The notes: generated from the letters alone by a model not told the origin. A DNA stretch of 64,000 nt from Nonomuraea montanisoli (GCF_013363975.1 NZ_JABWGN010000016.1:181372-245371), one strand, 5' to 3'; counted from the stretch's first letter, positions 7,661-16,696 are shown. A program made the numbers and translations.

Positions 7661-8821
7661 ATGCACCCCTCTGCTCTCTTCGCCCTCGACAGCCTCCTCA
7701 CCGACGAGGAGCGCGACATCCGCCAGGCCGTCCGCCAGGTCTGCGACCGCGAGATCCGGCCGCACGTCGCCGGCTGGTTCGAGACGGGCGAGCTGCCCGC
7801 GCGCGAGCTGGCCCGCACGCTCGGCTCGGTCGGCGTGCTCGGCATGCACCTCGACGGGTACGGCTGCGTCGGCCTCGGCGCCGTCGCGTACGGCCTGGCC
7901 TGCCTGGAGCTGGAGGCCGCCGACTCCGGGCTGCGCAGCCTGGTCTCGGTGCAGGGCTCGCTGGCCATGTACGCGATCTGGAGGTACGGCAGCGAGGAGC
8001 AGAAGCAGGAGTGGCTGCCCGCCATGGCGGCCGGGGAGCGCATCGGCTGCTTCGGCCTCACCGAGCCCGACTTCGGCTCCGACCCGGGCGGCATGCGCGC
8101 GACGGCCAAGCGCGACGGCTCCGACTGGGTGCTCGACGGCACCAAGATGTGGATCACCAACGGCTCGATCGCCGACGTCGCGGTCGTCTGGGCGCGCACC
8201 GAGGACGGCGTCCGCGGCTTCCTCGTCCCGGCGGGCACGCCCGGCTTCGCCGCGCACGACGTCAAGCACAAGGTGTCGCTGCGCGCCAGCGTGACCAGCG
8301 AGCTGGTGCTGGACGGCGTGCGCCTGCCGGCCGAGGCGATGCTGCCCGGCGCCCGGGGGCTGTCCGGCCCGCTGGGCTGCCTGAACGAGGCCCGGTTCGG
8401 CATCGTCTTCGGCGCGATGGGCGCCGCGCTCGACTGCCTGGAGACGACGCTGGACTACGTCGCCTCCCGCGAGGTGTTCGCCCGGCCGCTCGCCTCCTAC
8501 CAGCTCACCCAGGCCAAGCTCGCCGACATGACGCTGGAGCTGGGCAAGGGCCTGCTGCTGGCGGTGCACCTCGGGCGGCTGAAGGAGCGGGGCGAGATCA
8601 CCCCCGAGCAGGTGAGCGTCGGCAAGCTCAACAACGTGCGCGAGGCCCTCGACATCGCGCGGACGTGCCGCACGCTGCTCGGCGCGAGCGGCGTCACGCT
8701 GGAGTACCCGGTGATCCGCCACGCGGTGAACCTGGAGTCCGTGCTGACCTACGAGGGCACCTCGGAGATCCACGCGCTGGTCGTCGGCAAGGCGCTCACC
8801 GGCCTGCCCGCCTTCCACTAG
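7661..8821 (+). CDS. gcdH: Glutaryl-CoA dehydrogenase (acyl-CoA dehydrogenase family)
   Basis: 386 aa; ATG 7661 follows ACAGGAG. The protein has the acyl-CoA dehydrogenase layout (helical N domain, CFGLTEPDFGSDPGGM flavin segment, helical C domain). The residues that distinguish glutaryl-CoA dehydrogenases are present: E and R in LEAADSGLRSLVS match the human Glu87/Arg94/Ser98 set that holds the substrate carboxylate, and LTYEGTSEIHALVVGKALTG carries the Tyr-Glu pair with the catalytic Glu. It should oxidise and decarboxylate glutaryl-CoA to crotonyl-CoA, passing electrons to ETF. It is divergent from the CoA-transferase operon over the shared palindrome, so glutarate breakdown (for example from lysine) is likely. 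Confidence 0.82.
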   Translation: MHPSALFALDSLLTDEERDIRQAVRQVCDREIRPHVAGWFETGELPARELARTLGSVGVLGMHLDGYGCVGLGAVAYGLACLELEAADSGLRSLVSVQGSLAMYAIWRYGSEEQKQEWLPAMAAGERIGCFGLTEPDFGSDPGGMRATAKRDGSDWVLDGTKMWITNGSIADVAVVWARTEDGVRGFLVPAGTPGFAAHDVKHKVSLRASVTSELVLDGVRLPAEAMLPGARGLSGPLGCLNEARFGIVFGAMGAALDCLETTLDYVASREVFARPLASYQLTQAKLADMTLELGKGLLLAVHLGRLKERGEITPEQVSVGKLNNVREALDIARTCRTLLGASGVTLEYPVIRHAVNLESVLTYEGTSEIHALVVGKALTGLPAFH

Positions 8822-8832
8822 GACGGCTGCGC

Positions 8833-9906
8833 TCAGAACGTCTGCCAGGTCGTCCCGGCGACCTGGCAGAGCCGTCCCCGGTGGACGCGCATGGCGCCCG
8901 CGGCCACGTCCAGGCTGATCACCGCGAGCGTCTCCCAGCGCTGGTCGAAGGGCAGCTCCGGGTCCGGGTGGGCGCACACCGGCGCCACCGGGGCGTGGCA
9001 GGTCATCGCCCCGGCCCGCGCCGTGAGGTCGGGGTCGGCCAGGCCGCCCACCCGTTCCTCCAGGTGGCGCAGCCGCGCGTACGTGCCGGGCCGCTCGGTG
9101 CCGAGGTCCTCGCCCCGCGCCAGCTCCGGGTCCAGGAAGTGGTTGGTGTGCAGGAGCACGCCGCCGATCCCGTTCACCCCGGCCTCGACCACGCCGACGC
9201 CCGCCGGGCAGATCTCCAGCGCCCTGACCCCCTCCCGGGTCACCACCGTGACCACCGTGGACGCCGACGTCCGCGCCGAGCGGGCGATCCGCGTGGCCTC
9301 GTCCAGCGTGGCCGCCTCGTCGAGGATCCGGCGCGCGACCAGGTGGACGGGCACGCCGACGTCCGCGTGGTCGGAGCGGTGGCGCAGGATGTTGAAGTGG
9401 ATCCCGAGGCCCGCGTCGTTGACGCCGATCTTGGCCAGCACCCCGGCCTCGGTGAACGTGCGCACCCGGCGCCCGTCGCCCGTCTCGAAGGCCCACAGCA
9501 GCGGCGCGTCGCGCAGGTGGTCGTGCCAGTCCCAGGTCTGGACGGTGCGGGGCGGCCGGCCCGCGTCCAGCACGACGGCGGTCGAGCACTCGCCCTCGCC
9601 GCCGGCCCGCATCGCCGCGAGGATCTCGGTGCGGGCGTTGACGGCGGCCACCCGCCAGGGCTCCAGGCCGCAACCGGCCGCGATGCCGCCGATCTCCTCC
9701 GCCAGCGCCGGCGCCCAGGCGGCCGTGGCGGCCAGCGCGCGCTCGGCCAGCTCGCGGACCTTCCCGGGCCCGGCCCCGCACGCCTCGAACAGCCGCAGGT
9801 AGCCGTCGTGGTTGGCGCGCACGGCCGCGCCCCAGTGGGCCCCGAACTCCCGGCCGCGGCCGCCCGGGTCCAGGCGCGAGGAGGTGAACGCGGGGAACCT
9901 GCTCAA
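8833..9906 (-). CDS. C45-family acyltransferase/amidase (isopenicillin-N acyltransferase-like, Ntn fold)
   Basis: 357 aa. TTG 9906 is chosen: GGAGGTG precedes it and the TTG overlaps the stop of the upstream gene (TTGA). The protein resembles acyl-CoA:6-aminopenicillanic acid acyltransferases and related Ntn amidases: FPAFTSSRLDPGGRGREFG at the start, ARTEILAAM, and GECSTAVV, where Cys107 would become the N-terminal nucleophile after self-cleavage between Glu and Cys. VQTWDWH, KIGVNDAGLGI and LHTNHFLDP are further family blocks. The reaction is hydrolysis or transfer on an amide bond; the substrate is unknown. It is the last gene of the nine-gene operon starting with the amine oxidase. Confidence 0.78.
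   Translation of the reverse strand: MSRFPAFTSSRLDPGGRGREFGAHWGAAVRANHDGYLRLFEACGAGPGKVRELAERALAATAAWAPALAEEIGGIAAGCGLEPWRVAAVNARTEILAAMRAGGEGECSTAVVLDAGRPPRTVQTWDWHDHLRDAPLLWAFETGDGRRVRTFTEAGVLAKIGVNDAGLGIHFNILRHRSDHADVGVPVHLVARRILDEAATLDEATRIARSARTSASTVVTVVTREGVRALEICPAGVGVVEAGVNGIGGVLLHTNHFLDPELARGEDLGTERPGTYARLRHLEERVGGLADPDLTARAGAMTCHAPVAPVCAHPDPELPFDQRWETLAVISLDVAAGAMRVHRGRLCQVAGTTWQTF
8842..8869. terminator. Perfect 11-bp stem hairpin between convergent genes
   Basis: CTGCCAGGTCG, a six-base loop and CGACCTGGCAG form a perfect stem downstream of gcdH. The same bases code for the last residues of the convergent C45 gene. No T-run follows, as is common in high-GC actinobacteria; it may stop transcription from both sides. 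Confidence 0.55.
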
Positions 9907-10631
9907 GAAGCCACCTCCGGGCCTGCTGCTTGCCCGGCCTCGGCCGGACCTGTTGCTTGCCCGGCCGAGGCCGGACCTGTTGCTTGCCCGGCCGAGGCCG
10001 GACCTGTTTCCTGCCCGGCCGAGGTCGGGCGGGGGTCCACCTGGTCCATGAGCGCGGCGAGCGCCGGGCCCGCGTCGCGACGGACCCTCGCGCGCCGCCC
10101 GTCGTCGGCGTCCTGGCTCAGCTTGAACATGCCGCGCTCCCCCGTCACCCGTACCCGGAAGGCGACCACACCGGACACGATCTCGGCGAACACCTCGCGC
10201 GAGACCGCGCTGGGCCGCCACCGCGGCGTCCGGGACGACTCCATCGCCTCCACGGTCCGCTCCACGACCTCCAGCGGATCGGGATGGACCTCGATCCGGC
10301 CCGTCAGGTGGACGGCCGCGTAGTTCCAGGTCGGCACCGCCGGGTCCGCCTCGTAGCTGGTCGGCGAGACGTACCCGTGCGGCCCCGAGAAGACGACCAG
10401 CACGTCCGGCGAGGACTCCCAGGTACGCCACTGCGGGTTGACCCGGGCCAGGTGGCCGACGAGCGTGGCGCCCTCGAACCCGGAGCCACCCGGGTCCTCC
10501 ACGAGCACCGGGGCGTGGGTGGCCACGGGCACGCCGCCCGCGACGGTGACCACGAGCGCGAACGGGTTCTCCCGCACCAGGCGCGCCGCGTGCGCCGGGT
10601 CGGCCGGCGCGTAACGGGGGAAGACGTGCAT
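9903..10631 (-). CDS. PaiB-like FMN-binding protein with repetitive C-terminal tail
   Basis: 242 aa. Residues 1-205 match the PaiB/FMN-binding negative regulator family: MHVFPRYAPADPAHAARLV, a split-barrel core with FSGPHGYVSPTSYE and VPTWNYAAVHLTGRIEV, then GERGMFKLSQDADD. Family members bind flavin; in Bacillus, PaiB is linked to sporulation and degradative enzyme control, but the biochemical role is poorly known. The last 40 residues are four copies of a nine-residue unit (G-Q-A-T-G-P-A-S-A type), unlike the family. It sits between the P1 peptidase (4-bp gap) and the C45 gene (overlap), so it is part of the same operon. Confidence 0.8.
   Translation of the reverse strand: MHVFPRYAPADPAHAARLVRENPFALVVTVAGGVPVATHAPVLVEDPGGSGFEGATLVGHLARVNPQWRTWESSPDVLVVFSGPHGYVSPTSYEADPAVPTWNYAAVHLTGRIEVHPDPLEVVERTVEAMESSRTPRWRPSAVSREVFAEIVSGVVAFRVRVTGERGMFKLSQDADDGRRARVRRDAGPALAALMDQVDPRPTSAGQETGPASAGQATGPASAGQATGPAEAGQAAGPEVAS
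9919..10026. repeat. Four 27-bp in-frame tandem repeats in the paiB-like gene
   Basis: Units begin at 9919, 9946, 9973 and 10000; the middle two are identical and the outer two have a few changes. They code for nine-residue repeats in the C-terminal tail. They are contiguous, with no spacers, so this is not a CRISPR array. Confidence 0.85.
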
Positions 10632-10635
10632 CGGC

Positions 10636-11604
10636 CTACTCCACGCCGCTCAGGATGGCGTCCCAGGCCACCTCCGAGGCCAGCGCGCCGAAGCCCGCCG
10701 GCTTGAGCCCCTCCAGCTCCACCTCGTCGGTGGTGAGGGCGAACAGCACGTCGCCGTCCGTCGAGGTGTGGAAGGGCTGGATGCCGCGGTGCATCGAGCT
10801 GTGCACCTGGCGCGCCACCTGCGCGAAGTCGCGGTCGGTCAGGCTCACGTTCGTCACCATCACGGTCAGCGTGGTGTTGCCCATCACGGCCGGCGCGTCC
10901 GCGAGCTCCGCGTAGTCCACGCTCGGGTGCCGCCTCGCCCCTTCGCCGGAGTGGTAGTTGCCGCGCAGGATCTCGCCGTCGCGGCCCACGACCACGCCCA
11001 CGGAGTTGATCACGGTCGCCACCAGCACCTTGACGCTGCCGAAGACGCCGAACGCGGCGCCCTGCCCGGTGTACTCCGCCCGGCCGAAGTCGATCTTCCC
11101 GGCGGTGGCGCCGATGCCGGCCCCGCACCGGCCCACGGGGAACTCGCCCTCGCGGGCGGCGCGCAGCGCGGCGCGGCCGAGCTCAGCGTCGGGGTGGACG
11201 GCGTTGTCCCGCGCGGAGAAGTCGTAGATCACCGCGCCGGAGACGAGCTGCAGCTCGTCCCACCTGACCTGGTTGCCGCGCCGGGCGAGGAGTTCCTCGC
11301 TCACGCCCGCGGCGGCGGCCAGGCCGTACACCGAGCCGCCCGCGAAGCAGATCGCGTGGTTGAAGTCGTAGCCGCCGCTCATGCCGACCGCGCCGCCGCG
11401 GGCGTCGACGGCGGTGCGCGCGCCCGCCGGGACGTGCACGACGGTGCAGCCGGTGGGGCCCTCGGCGTACTCGGCGGTGCCGACGTACACCCCGGGCAGG
11501 TCGAACGGCACGCTGCCGCGGCCGGGGCTGGGCTGGGGGGTGAGCGGGAGGTCGGGGTTGCTCGGCACACCGGTGCTGAAGGACGAGACGGGGGCGAGGG
11601 TCAC
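10636..11604 (-). CDS. P1/S58-family aminopeptidase (DmpA-like)
   Basis: 322 aa; GTG 11604 overlaps the upstream ATPase stop (GTGA) with GGAG at the right distance. Features of the DmpA/L-aminopeptidase-D-esterase family are present: GPTGCTVV, RGGAVGMSGGYDFNHA, GQGAAFGVFGSVKVLVATVINSVG and GNTTLTVMVTN. These Ntn-fold enzymes self-cleave before a Ser/Thr nucleophile; here the Thr pair in GNTT occupies that position (inference). The family trims N-terminal residues from peptides, amides and beta-peptides. Placement after an oligopeptide-type importer suggests it processes imported substrate. Confidence 0.82.
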   Translation of the reverse strand: MTLAPVSSFSTGVPSNPDLPLTPQPSPGRGSVPFDLPGVYVGTAEYAEGPTGCTVVHVPAGARTAVDARGGAVGMSGGYDFNHAICFAGGSVYGLAAAAGVSEELLARRGNQVRWDELQLVSGAVIYDFSARDNAVHPDAELGRAALRAAREGEFPVGRCGAGIGATAGKIDFGRAEYTGQGAAFGVFGSVKVLVATVINSVGVVVGRDGEILRGNYHSGEGARRHPSVDYAELADAPAVMGNTTLTVMVTNVSLTDRDFAQVARQVHSSMHRGIQPFHTSTDGDVLFALTTDEVELEGLKPAGFGALASEVAWDAILSGVE

Positions 11605-12338
11605 AGGGACTCCAGGAGCTGGCGCGAGTACGGGTGTTCGGGAGCGGTGTAGAAGGCGGCGGCGTCCGCGGTCTCGACGATCTCGCCGTCGCGCATGACG
11701 GCGATCCGGTCGGCCACGTACCGGACGGCACCGAGGTCGTGGGAGATGAACAGGGCGCTGAAGCCGAACTCCGCCTGGAGGTCCTTCAGCAGGTTGAGGA
11801 TCTGGGCCTGCACGGAGACGTCGAGGGCGCTGACCGCCTCGTCGAGGACGACGAAGCTCGGCCGGGTGATCAGCGCGCGGGCGATCGACACCCGCTGCCG
11901 CTGGCCGCCGGACAGCTCGTGGGGATAGCGCTCGGCGAAGCCGGCGCCCAGGCCGACCTGCTCCAGCGCCTCGGCCACCAGCGAGCCGGCGGGCCGGCCG
12001 AGCACGGCCAGCGGCTCGGCGACGCTCTGCCCGACGCGCATGCGGGGGTTGAGCGACCAGTGCGGGTGCTGGAGCACCGCCTGGATGCGCCCGGCCAGGT
12101 CGCGGCGCCTGCGCGGGAACGGTCTGCCGTCGAACAGGACCGTGCCGGAGGTGGGCCGTTGCAGGCCGAGCGCCACCCGGCTGGTGGTGGTCTTGCCCGA
12201 GCCGGACTCCCCCACCACGCCCAGCGTCTCGCCCTCGGCCACGGCCAGCGAGATGCCGCGCACGGCGTCGAGACGGCGGCGCCGCAACGGCGGGCCGGTG
12301 GTGAAGGACACCGTGACGTCGTCCAGTTCCAGGATCAC
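11601..12338 (-). CDS. Oligopeptide/nickel-type ABC transporter ATPase (DppF-like)
   Basis: 245 aa; GTG 12338 overlaps the upstream stop. Walker A GESGSGKTTT near residue 40, Q-loop VLQHPHWSLNP, signature ELSGGQRQRVSIARAL, Walker B FVVLDEAVSALD, H-loop FISHDLGAV. It ends with EHPYSRQLLES, the usual DppF/OppF tail, but lacks the long C-terminal zinc-Cys extension seen in many members. Energises the importer together with the next ATPase. Confidence 0.9.
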   Translation of the reverse strand: MILELDDVTVSFTTGPPLRRRRLDAVRGISLAVAEGETLGVVGESGSGKTTTSRVALGLQRPTSGTVLFDGRPFPRRRRDLAGRIQAVLQHPHWSLNPRMRVGQSVAEPLAVLGRPAGSLVAEALEQVGLGAGFAERYPHELSGGQRQRVSIARALITRPSFVVLDEAVSALDVSVQAQILNLLKDLQAEFGFSALFISHDLGAVRYVADRIAVMRDGEIVETADAAAFYTAPEHPYSRQLLESL

Positions 12339-13333
12339 GCGACCACCTCCAGCTCTCCGACCAGGTCGGCGGCCCGGTGGCAGAGCGCGTCCTGCTCGCC
12401 CACCCGGACCGGCGCGGGCCGCTCCACGGCGCAGCGCTCCTCGGCGAACGGGCAGCGCGGCTCGAACGCGCACCCCGGTGACGGCCCGGTCAGCACCGGC
12501 GGCCGGCCGGGCACGGGCCGCAGCCGCACGCCAGGGGCCGCCGCCGCGGGCGCCGACCCGGCCAGGGCCGCGGTGTAGGGGTGGGCAGGAGCGCCGAGCA
12601 CCGCCGCCGCCGGGCCGGACTCCACGACCCGGCCACCGTACATGACGGCCACCCGGTCGCACCTGCGGGCCACGGCCGGCAGGTCGTGGCTGAGCCAGAC
12701 GATGCTCGTCCCGGCCCCGGCCGCGAGCGTGAACACCACGTCCAGCACCTTCTCCCGCACCTGGGCGTCCAGCGAGGCCGTCGGCTCGTCGGCGACCAGC
12801 AGCTCGGGCGAGGCGGCCATGGCCAGCGCGATCGCCACCCGCTGCGCCATGCCGCCGGAGAGCTGGTGCGGGTACGCGGAGGCGACCCGGGCCGCGTCGA
12901 GCCCGACCCGGGCCAGCTGGCCGGCCACGTCGCCCCGGCCCTCCCGGCCCAGCACGAGGCGTAGCTGCCGCCCCACCCGCATGGTCGGGTCGAGCGAGGC
13001 GATCGGGTCCTGGAAGACGAAGCCCAGCCGGTTGCGGCGCAGCCGCCGCAGCTCGGCCGGGCGCAGGTCCAGCACGGGCTCCCCGGCCACGCGTACCTCG
13101 CCCGCCTCGACCCGGGCCTGGCGGGGCAGCAGGCGGCCGATCGCCGCGCCGAGCGTGGACTTGCCCGAGCCGCTCTCCCCCACCACGCCGACCGTCTGCC
13201 CGGCCGCCACCCGCAGGTCGGCGCCGTCGAGGGCGCGGGCCCGGCCGTAGTCCACGACCAGGCCGTCCACCTCCAGCAGCGCCTTGTCCATCCGGGCCTT
13301 GTCCATCGGGGCCTTGTCCATCCGGGCCTTCAT
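12335..13333 (-). CDS. Oligopeptide/nickel-type ABC transporter ATPase (DppD-like)
   Basis: 332 aa from ATG 13333, which overlaps the permease stop (ATGA). Walker A GESGSGKST, Q-loop VFQDPIASLDP, signature QLSGGMAQRVAIALAM, Walker B LLVADEPTASLD, H-loop. The C-terminal extension keeps the Cys pattern (C-AFEPRCPFAEERC-AV and DALC) typical of OppD/DppD. The first residues are a short repeat, MDKA plus Arg or Pro, three times; the true start may be the last Met (MDKALLEVDG) and the upstream part an expansion of it. Confidence 0.88.
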   Translation of the reverse strand: MKARMDKAPMDKARMDKALLEVDGLVVDYGRARALDGADLRVAAGQTVGVVGESGSGKSTLGAAIGRLLPRQARVEAGEVRVAGEPVLDLRPAELRRLRRNRLGFVFQDPIASLDPTMRVGRQLRLVLGREGRGDVAGQLARVGLDAARVASAYPHQLSGGMAQRVAIALAMAASPELLVADEPTASLDAQVREKVLDVVFTLAAGAGTSIVWLSHDLPAVARRCDRVAVMYGGRVVESGPAAAVLGAPAHPYTAALAGSAPAAAAPGVRLRPVPGRPPVLTGPSPGCAFEPRCPFAEERCAVERPAPVRVGEQDALCHRAADLVGELEVVA

Positions 13334-14154
13334 ACCAGCGACCTCGTCTCCCTCGGTTCGAAGCGGTCGCGCAGGCCGTCGCCGAACACGTTGATGGACA
13401 GGATGGCCAGCACCAGCACGGCTCCCGGTCCGATGATCAGCCAGGGGGCGGCCATCATGTACGTCCCGCCCTGCCGGATGAGCACGCCGAGCGACGCCTG
13501 CGGCGGCTGCACGCCGAAGCCCAGGAAGCTCAGGCCGCCCTCGACGGAGATGCCGACCGACAGCGCGTACGTGCCCTGCACGGCGATCGTCCCGGCCACG
13601 TTCGGCAGGACGTGCCGGCCGAGCACGCGCGGCAGCCGCGCGCCGCTGATGACGGCGGCCGTCACGTAGTCGCGTCCGGCCACGGCCACGGCGGCGGCCC
13701 GCACGAGCCGGGTCATGAGCGGGATGGTCACGAGCACGATGCTGGCCAGCGCGGCGAGCTGCCCCGGCCCGGCGACGGCGGCCACGAGGACGGCCAGCAC
13801 GATCGCCGGGAACGAGTAGAGCACCTCCACCACCCGCATGATCAGCTCGTTCAGGTAGCCGCCCCGGTAGCCCGCGAGGACGCCGAAGCCGGCGCTCAGC
13901 GCGGCGGTCACGAGCACGGCCGCCGACGACAGCAGCAGCGTGGTGCCCACGCCCTCCATGACGCGCGGCAGCACGGAGCGGCCCAGGTTGTCGGTGCCCA
14001 GCCACCAGCCGGGGCCGGGCGGCTGGAGCCGCGGCCCGACGATGGCGTCGGGGTCGCCGGCCGCGTCCACGAGCGAGCCGAGGGCCGGCAGCACGAGCAG
14101 CAGCAGGCAGGCCAGGCCGGCGAGCGAGAGCGGGTCGAGCCGGAGCTTCTTCAC
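13330..14154 (-). CDS. ABC transporter permease (DppC-like)
   Basis: 274 aa; GTG 14154 overlaps the DppB-like stop (GTGA). An N-terminal helix, then LGTDNLGRSVLPRVMEG (the conserved DppC periplasmic segment), several transmembrane helices and the EAA-type loop (AVISGARLPRVLGRHVLPN) that docks to the ATPases. C-terminal INVFGDGLRDRFEPR is the standard DppC ending. Membrane half-channel for the substrate bound by 15065-16690. Confidence 0.9.
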   Translation of the reverse strand: MKKLRLDPLSLAGLACLLLLVLPALGSLVDAAGDPDAIVGPRLQPPGPGWWLGTDNLGRSVLPRVMEGVGTTLLLSSAAVLVTAALSAGFGVLAGYRGGYLNELIMRVVEVLYSFPAIVLAVLVAAVAGPGQLAALASIVLVTIPLMTRLVRAAAVAVAGRDYVTAAVISGARLPRVLGRHVLPNVAGTIAVQGTYALSVGISVEGGLSFLGFGVQPPQASLGVLIRQGGTYMMAAPWLIIGPGAVLVLAILSINVFGDGLRDRFEPRETRSLV

Positions 14155-15059
14155 GCGCGCCTCCCGAGCCGCGGGTCCACCAGGCCGACGAGCAGGTCGA
14201 CCAGGACGTTCATGACGATGAACACGGCCGCCGCCAGCAGCACGCCGGCCTGCACGACCGCGTAGTCCCTGCGGCCGACCGCCTGCACGACGTAGGAGCC
14301 GATGCCGGGCAGGTTGAACAGGTACTCGACGATCAGCGCGCCGCCCAGCAGGTACGCGGTGATCGTCGCCGTGAGCGTGAGCACCGGGCCGGCGGCGTTG
14401 CGCAGGATGTGGTGCCTGATGATGAACCACGGCGTCTCGCCCCGGGCGACGGCGGCGGTGATGTGCTGCTCCACCAGCACGCCGAGCACCGCGTCTCGGG
14501 TCGTCCGGGCCGTGGCCGAGATGGCGAAGATCGACAGGACCGCGGCGGGCAGCAGGTACCCGGTGGTCTGCAGGCCGTACCGGGAGACCACGAAGACCAC
14601 GAGGCTGCCCAGCGCGAACTCCGGGACGCTCACGCCGAGGCCGCTCAGCAGCCGGCCCGCGCCGCCGCCACCGCCGGGCCGGGCGCGTACGGCGGTGACG
14701 ACGCCCAGCGGCACCCCGGCCAGGACCGCGGCGGCCACGGCGAGGAGCGTGAGCTGGGCGGTCACCGGCAGCCGCGCCGCCAGCTCGGCCGCGACCGGCT
14801 GCCGGCTGATCATCGAGGTGCCGAAGTCGCCGGTGCCGAACGCCGCCAGCCAGTGCCCGTACTGGGCGAGCACCGACTGGTCGAGCCCGTAGCGGGCGGC
14901 CAGTTCGGCCTTCTGCTCCGGCGTGGCGAACGGGCCGAGGATGGTCTCGGCGAACCCGCCGGGCATCAGGCGCAGGGCCGCGAAGATGAGCACCGAAATG
15001 CCGAGGAGCGTGACGGCCGAGCTGAGCGCCCGGCCGCCCCACCACAGCAGCAGCCGCAT
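14151..15059 (-). CDS. ABC transporter permease (DppB-like)
   Basis: 302 aa from ATG 15059, five bases after the binding-protein stop. Starts with a membrane helix and RLMPGG, then FGTSMISRQPV, multiple helices, the EAA-like loop (GETPWFIIRHHILRNAAGP) and the DppB ending IVMNVLVDLLVGLVDPRL. Partner of the DppC-like permease. Confidence 0.9.
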   Translation of the reverse strand: MRLLLWWGGRALSSAVTLLGISVLIFAALRLMPGGFAETILGPFATPEQKAELAARYGLDQSVLAQYGHWLAAFGTGDFGTSMISRQPVAAELAARLPVTAQLTLLAVAAAVLAGVPLGVVTAVRARPGGGGGAGRLLSGLGVSVPEFALGSLVVFVVSRYGLQTTGYLLPAAVLSIFAISATARTTRDAVLGVLVEQHITAAVARGETPWFIIRHHILRNAAGPVLTLTATITAYLLGGALIVEYLFNLPGIGSYVVQAVGRRDYAVVQAGVLLAAAVFIVMNVLVDLLVGLVDPRLGRRA

Positions 15060-15064
15060 CGCGC

Positions 15065-16690
15065 TCAGCCCCGCTTGACGCGGGCGTCGGCGACCAGCCG
15101 CAGCAGGTTGCCGTAGCCCTCGGTGGCGTACAGGCTGGGGCTGACCGCGTCGGCCCGGTAGGCGATCGTGGCCGGGCGGGTCACCAGGGGCACCATCTGG
15201 GAGTCGGTGTCCACCTTGGCGCACACCTCGGCCAGCGCCTTGTCCCGCTCCGGGCCCGCCGGGGTCGCGCCGGCCCTGGCGATGAGCGCGTTGAGGTCCT
15301 TGTCGGCCTGCATGAAGCCCTGGTTGAAGCCCGCCACGTCCGGGTTCCACCAGGTGGTGACCATGCCGGGGTCGGCGTAGCCGGCGAACCACGACAGGGC
15401 GGAGTCGAACGGGGCCGGCACCTTGCCGTACACCTTGCCCGCCCAGCTCGCCTCGTCCATCTGCTCGATCCTGACGGTGACGCCGGCCTGCTGGAGGTTC
15501 TGCTGGATCACCTGGGCGACGGCCGGGGCCGGCTCGGTGGCGTAGATGCTGAGCGTGAAGGACAGGCCGGCGGCGCCGGCCTGGGCGAGCAGTTCCTTGG
15601 CCTTGGCCGCGCCGCCGCCGGTGGCCGACGGGAGCGTGGCCGGGTCGCAGGCGCCGGGCAGGCCCGCGGGGGTGACGCCGGTGGGCCTGCCCTGGCCGCC
15701 GAGCGCCACCTCGGCGATCTGCTTGCGGTCGAGCGCCATGTTCACCGCCTGCCGGACCCGGGGGTCGGCGAACTTGGGGTTCTTGGAGTTGAGCATCAGG
15801 TAGTAGAAGTCGGTGGTCGCCTGGGTGGCGACCTTGACGTCGGCCGCGCCGGCCAGCATCGCGGCGGAGTCGACGTTGCCGAGCGAGGCGAGGGCGGCGC
15901 TGCCGTTCTGCACGGCCGCCACGCGCGCCGCCTCCTCCGGGGCGATGGTGACGGACAGGCTGTCGGCGGCCGGCTTGCCCTTGTCCCAGTAGTGCTCGTT
16001 GCGGACGAAGGACCACGAGACGTCCTGGCGGTGGTCCTGCACCTTGAACGGGCCGGTGCCGAGCATCGCCTTGGCCGGGTCGAGCGAGCCCGCCTCGATC
16101 TCCTTCATCGGCAGGACCGCGGCCGGCACGTTGGCCAGCGCGGCGAGGAACGGCGTGTACGGCTCGGCCAGCGTGACCCTGACGGTGCCGGCGTCCACCT
16201 TGGCGACCTTCTCGACCGGCCCGAGCTGGCCGCGCCACACCGACTTGGCGGCGAGCAGCCGCTTCAGGCTGCCGACCACGTCGTCGGCGGTCATCGCCCG
16301 GCCGTTGGAGAAGGCCACCCCCTTGCGCAGGTGGAAGACGTAGGTCTTCGGGTCGGGGGTCTCCCAGCTCTCGGCGAGCGCGGGCTTCGGGGCGAAGTCG
16401 GGGCCGACGGTGACGAGCGTCTCGTACACCAGCGACATGAGCTGCCAGGAGGTGGCCACGTCGGCGAGCTGGGGGTCCAGCCCGGTCGCGGCCCCGCTGT
16501 CGATGTGCACGGCGAAGCTGAGCGCGCCACCCGCGGGCAGCTTGTCGTCGGCGAGCGCGAGGTAGCCGGGCGGGGCCTTCGCGTCCGCGCTCGCCCCTCC
16601 GGGCGTGCCGGGGGCGGCGGCGGTTCCGCCGCCGCAGGCCGAGGTGGCGGTGAGCACGGCGGCGACCCCGCAGGCCAGTCTGTTTCGCAT
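15065..16690 (-). CDS. Family 5 extracellular solute-binding lipoprotein
   Basis: 541 aa. Signal peptide with lipobox TATSACGGG, so the Cys at about residue 19 should be lipidated and the protein held on the outer face of the membrane. The mature part shows SBP family 5 landmarks: LVYETLVTVGPDFAPKPALAESWE, YVFHLRKGVAFSNGRAMTADDVV and GTGPFKV. Such proteins bind peptides, nickel, or other medium-sized ligands. The gene directly follows a copper amine oxidase (six-base gap), so an amine or aminated peptide ligand is plausible (inference). Confidence 0.9.
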   Translation of the reverse strand: MRNRLACGVAAVLTATSACGGGTAAAPGTPGGASADAKAPPGYLALADDKLPAGGALSFAVHIDSGAATGLDPQLADVATSWQLMSLVYETLVTVGPDFAPKPALAESWETPDPKTYVFHLRKGVAFSNGRAMTADDVVGSLKRLLAAKSVWRGQLGPVEKVAKVDAGTVRVTLAEPYTPFLAALANVPAAVLPMKEIEAGSLDPAKAMLGTGPFKVQDHRQDVSWSFVRNEHYWDKGKPAADSLSVTIAPEEAARVAAVQNGSAALASLGNVDSAAMLAGAADVKVATQATTDFYYLMLNSKNPKFADPRVRQAVNMALDRKQIAEVALGGQGRPTGVTPAGLPGACDPATLPSATGGGAAKAKELLAQAGAAGLSFTLSIYATEPAPAVAQVIQQNLQQAGVTVRIEQMDEASWAGKVYGKVPAPFDSALSWFAGYADPGMVTTWWNPDVAGFNQGFMQADKDLNALIARAGATPAGPERDKALAEVCAKVDTDSQMVPLVTRPATIAYRADAVSPSLYATEGYGNLLRLVADARVKRG

Positions 16691-16696
16691 GACGCC

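Noticed and set aside
9919..10026. Possible CRISPR array
   Set aside because: Units are contiguous without spacers, in frame with the gene, and no cas gene is present. The repeats at 37051 and 40631 were rejected as CRISPR for the same reason.
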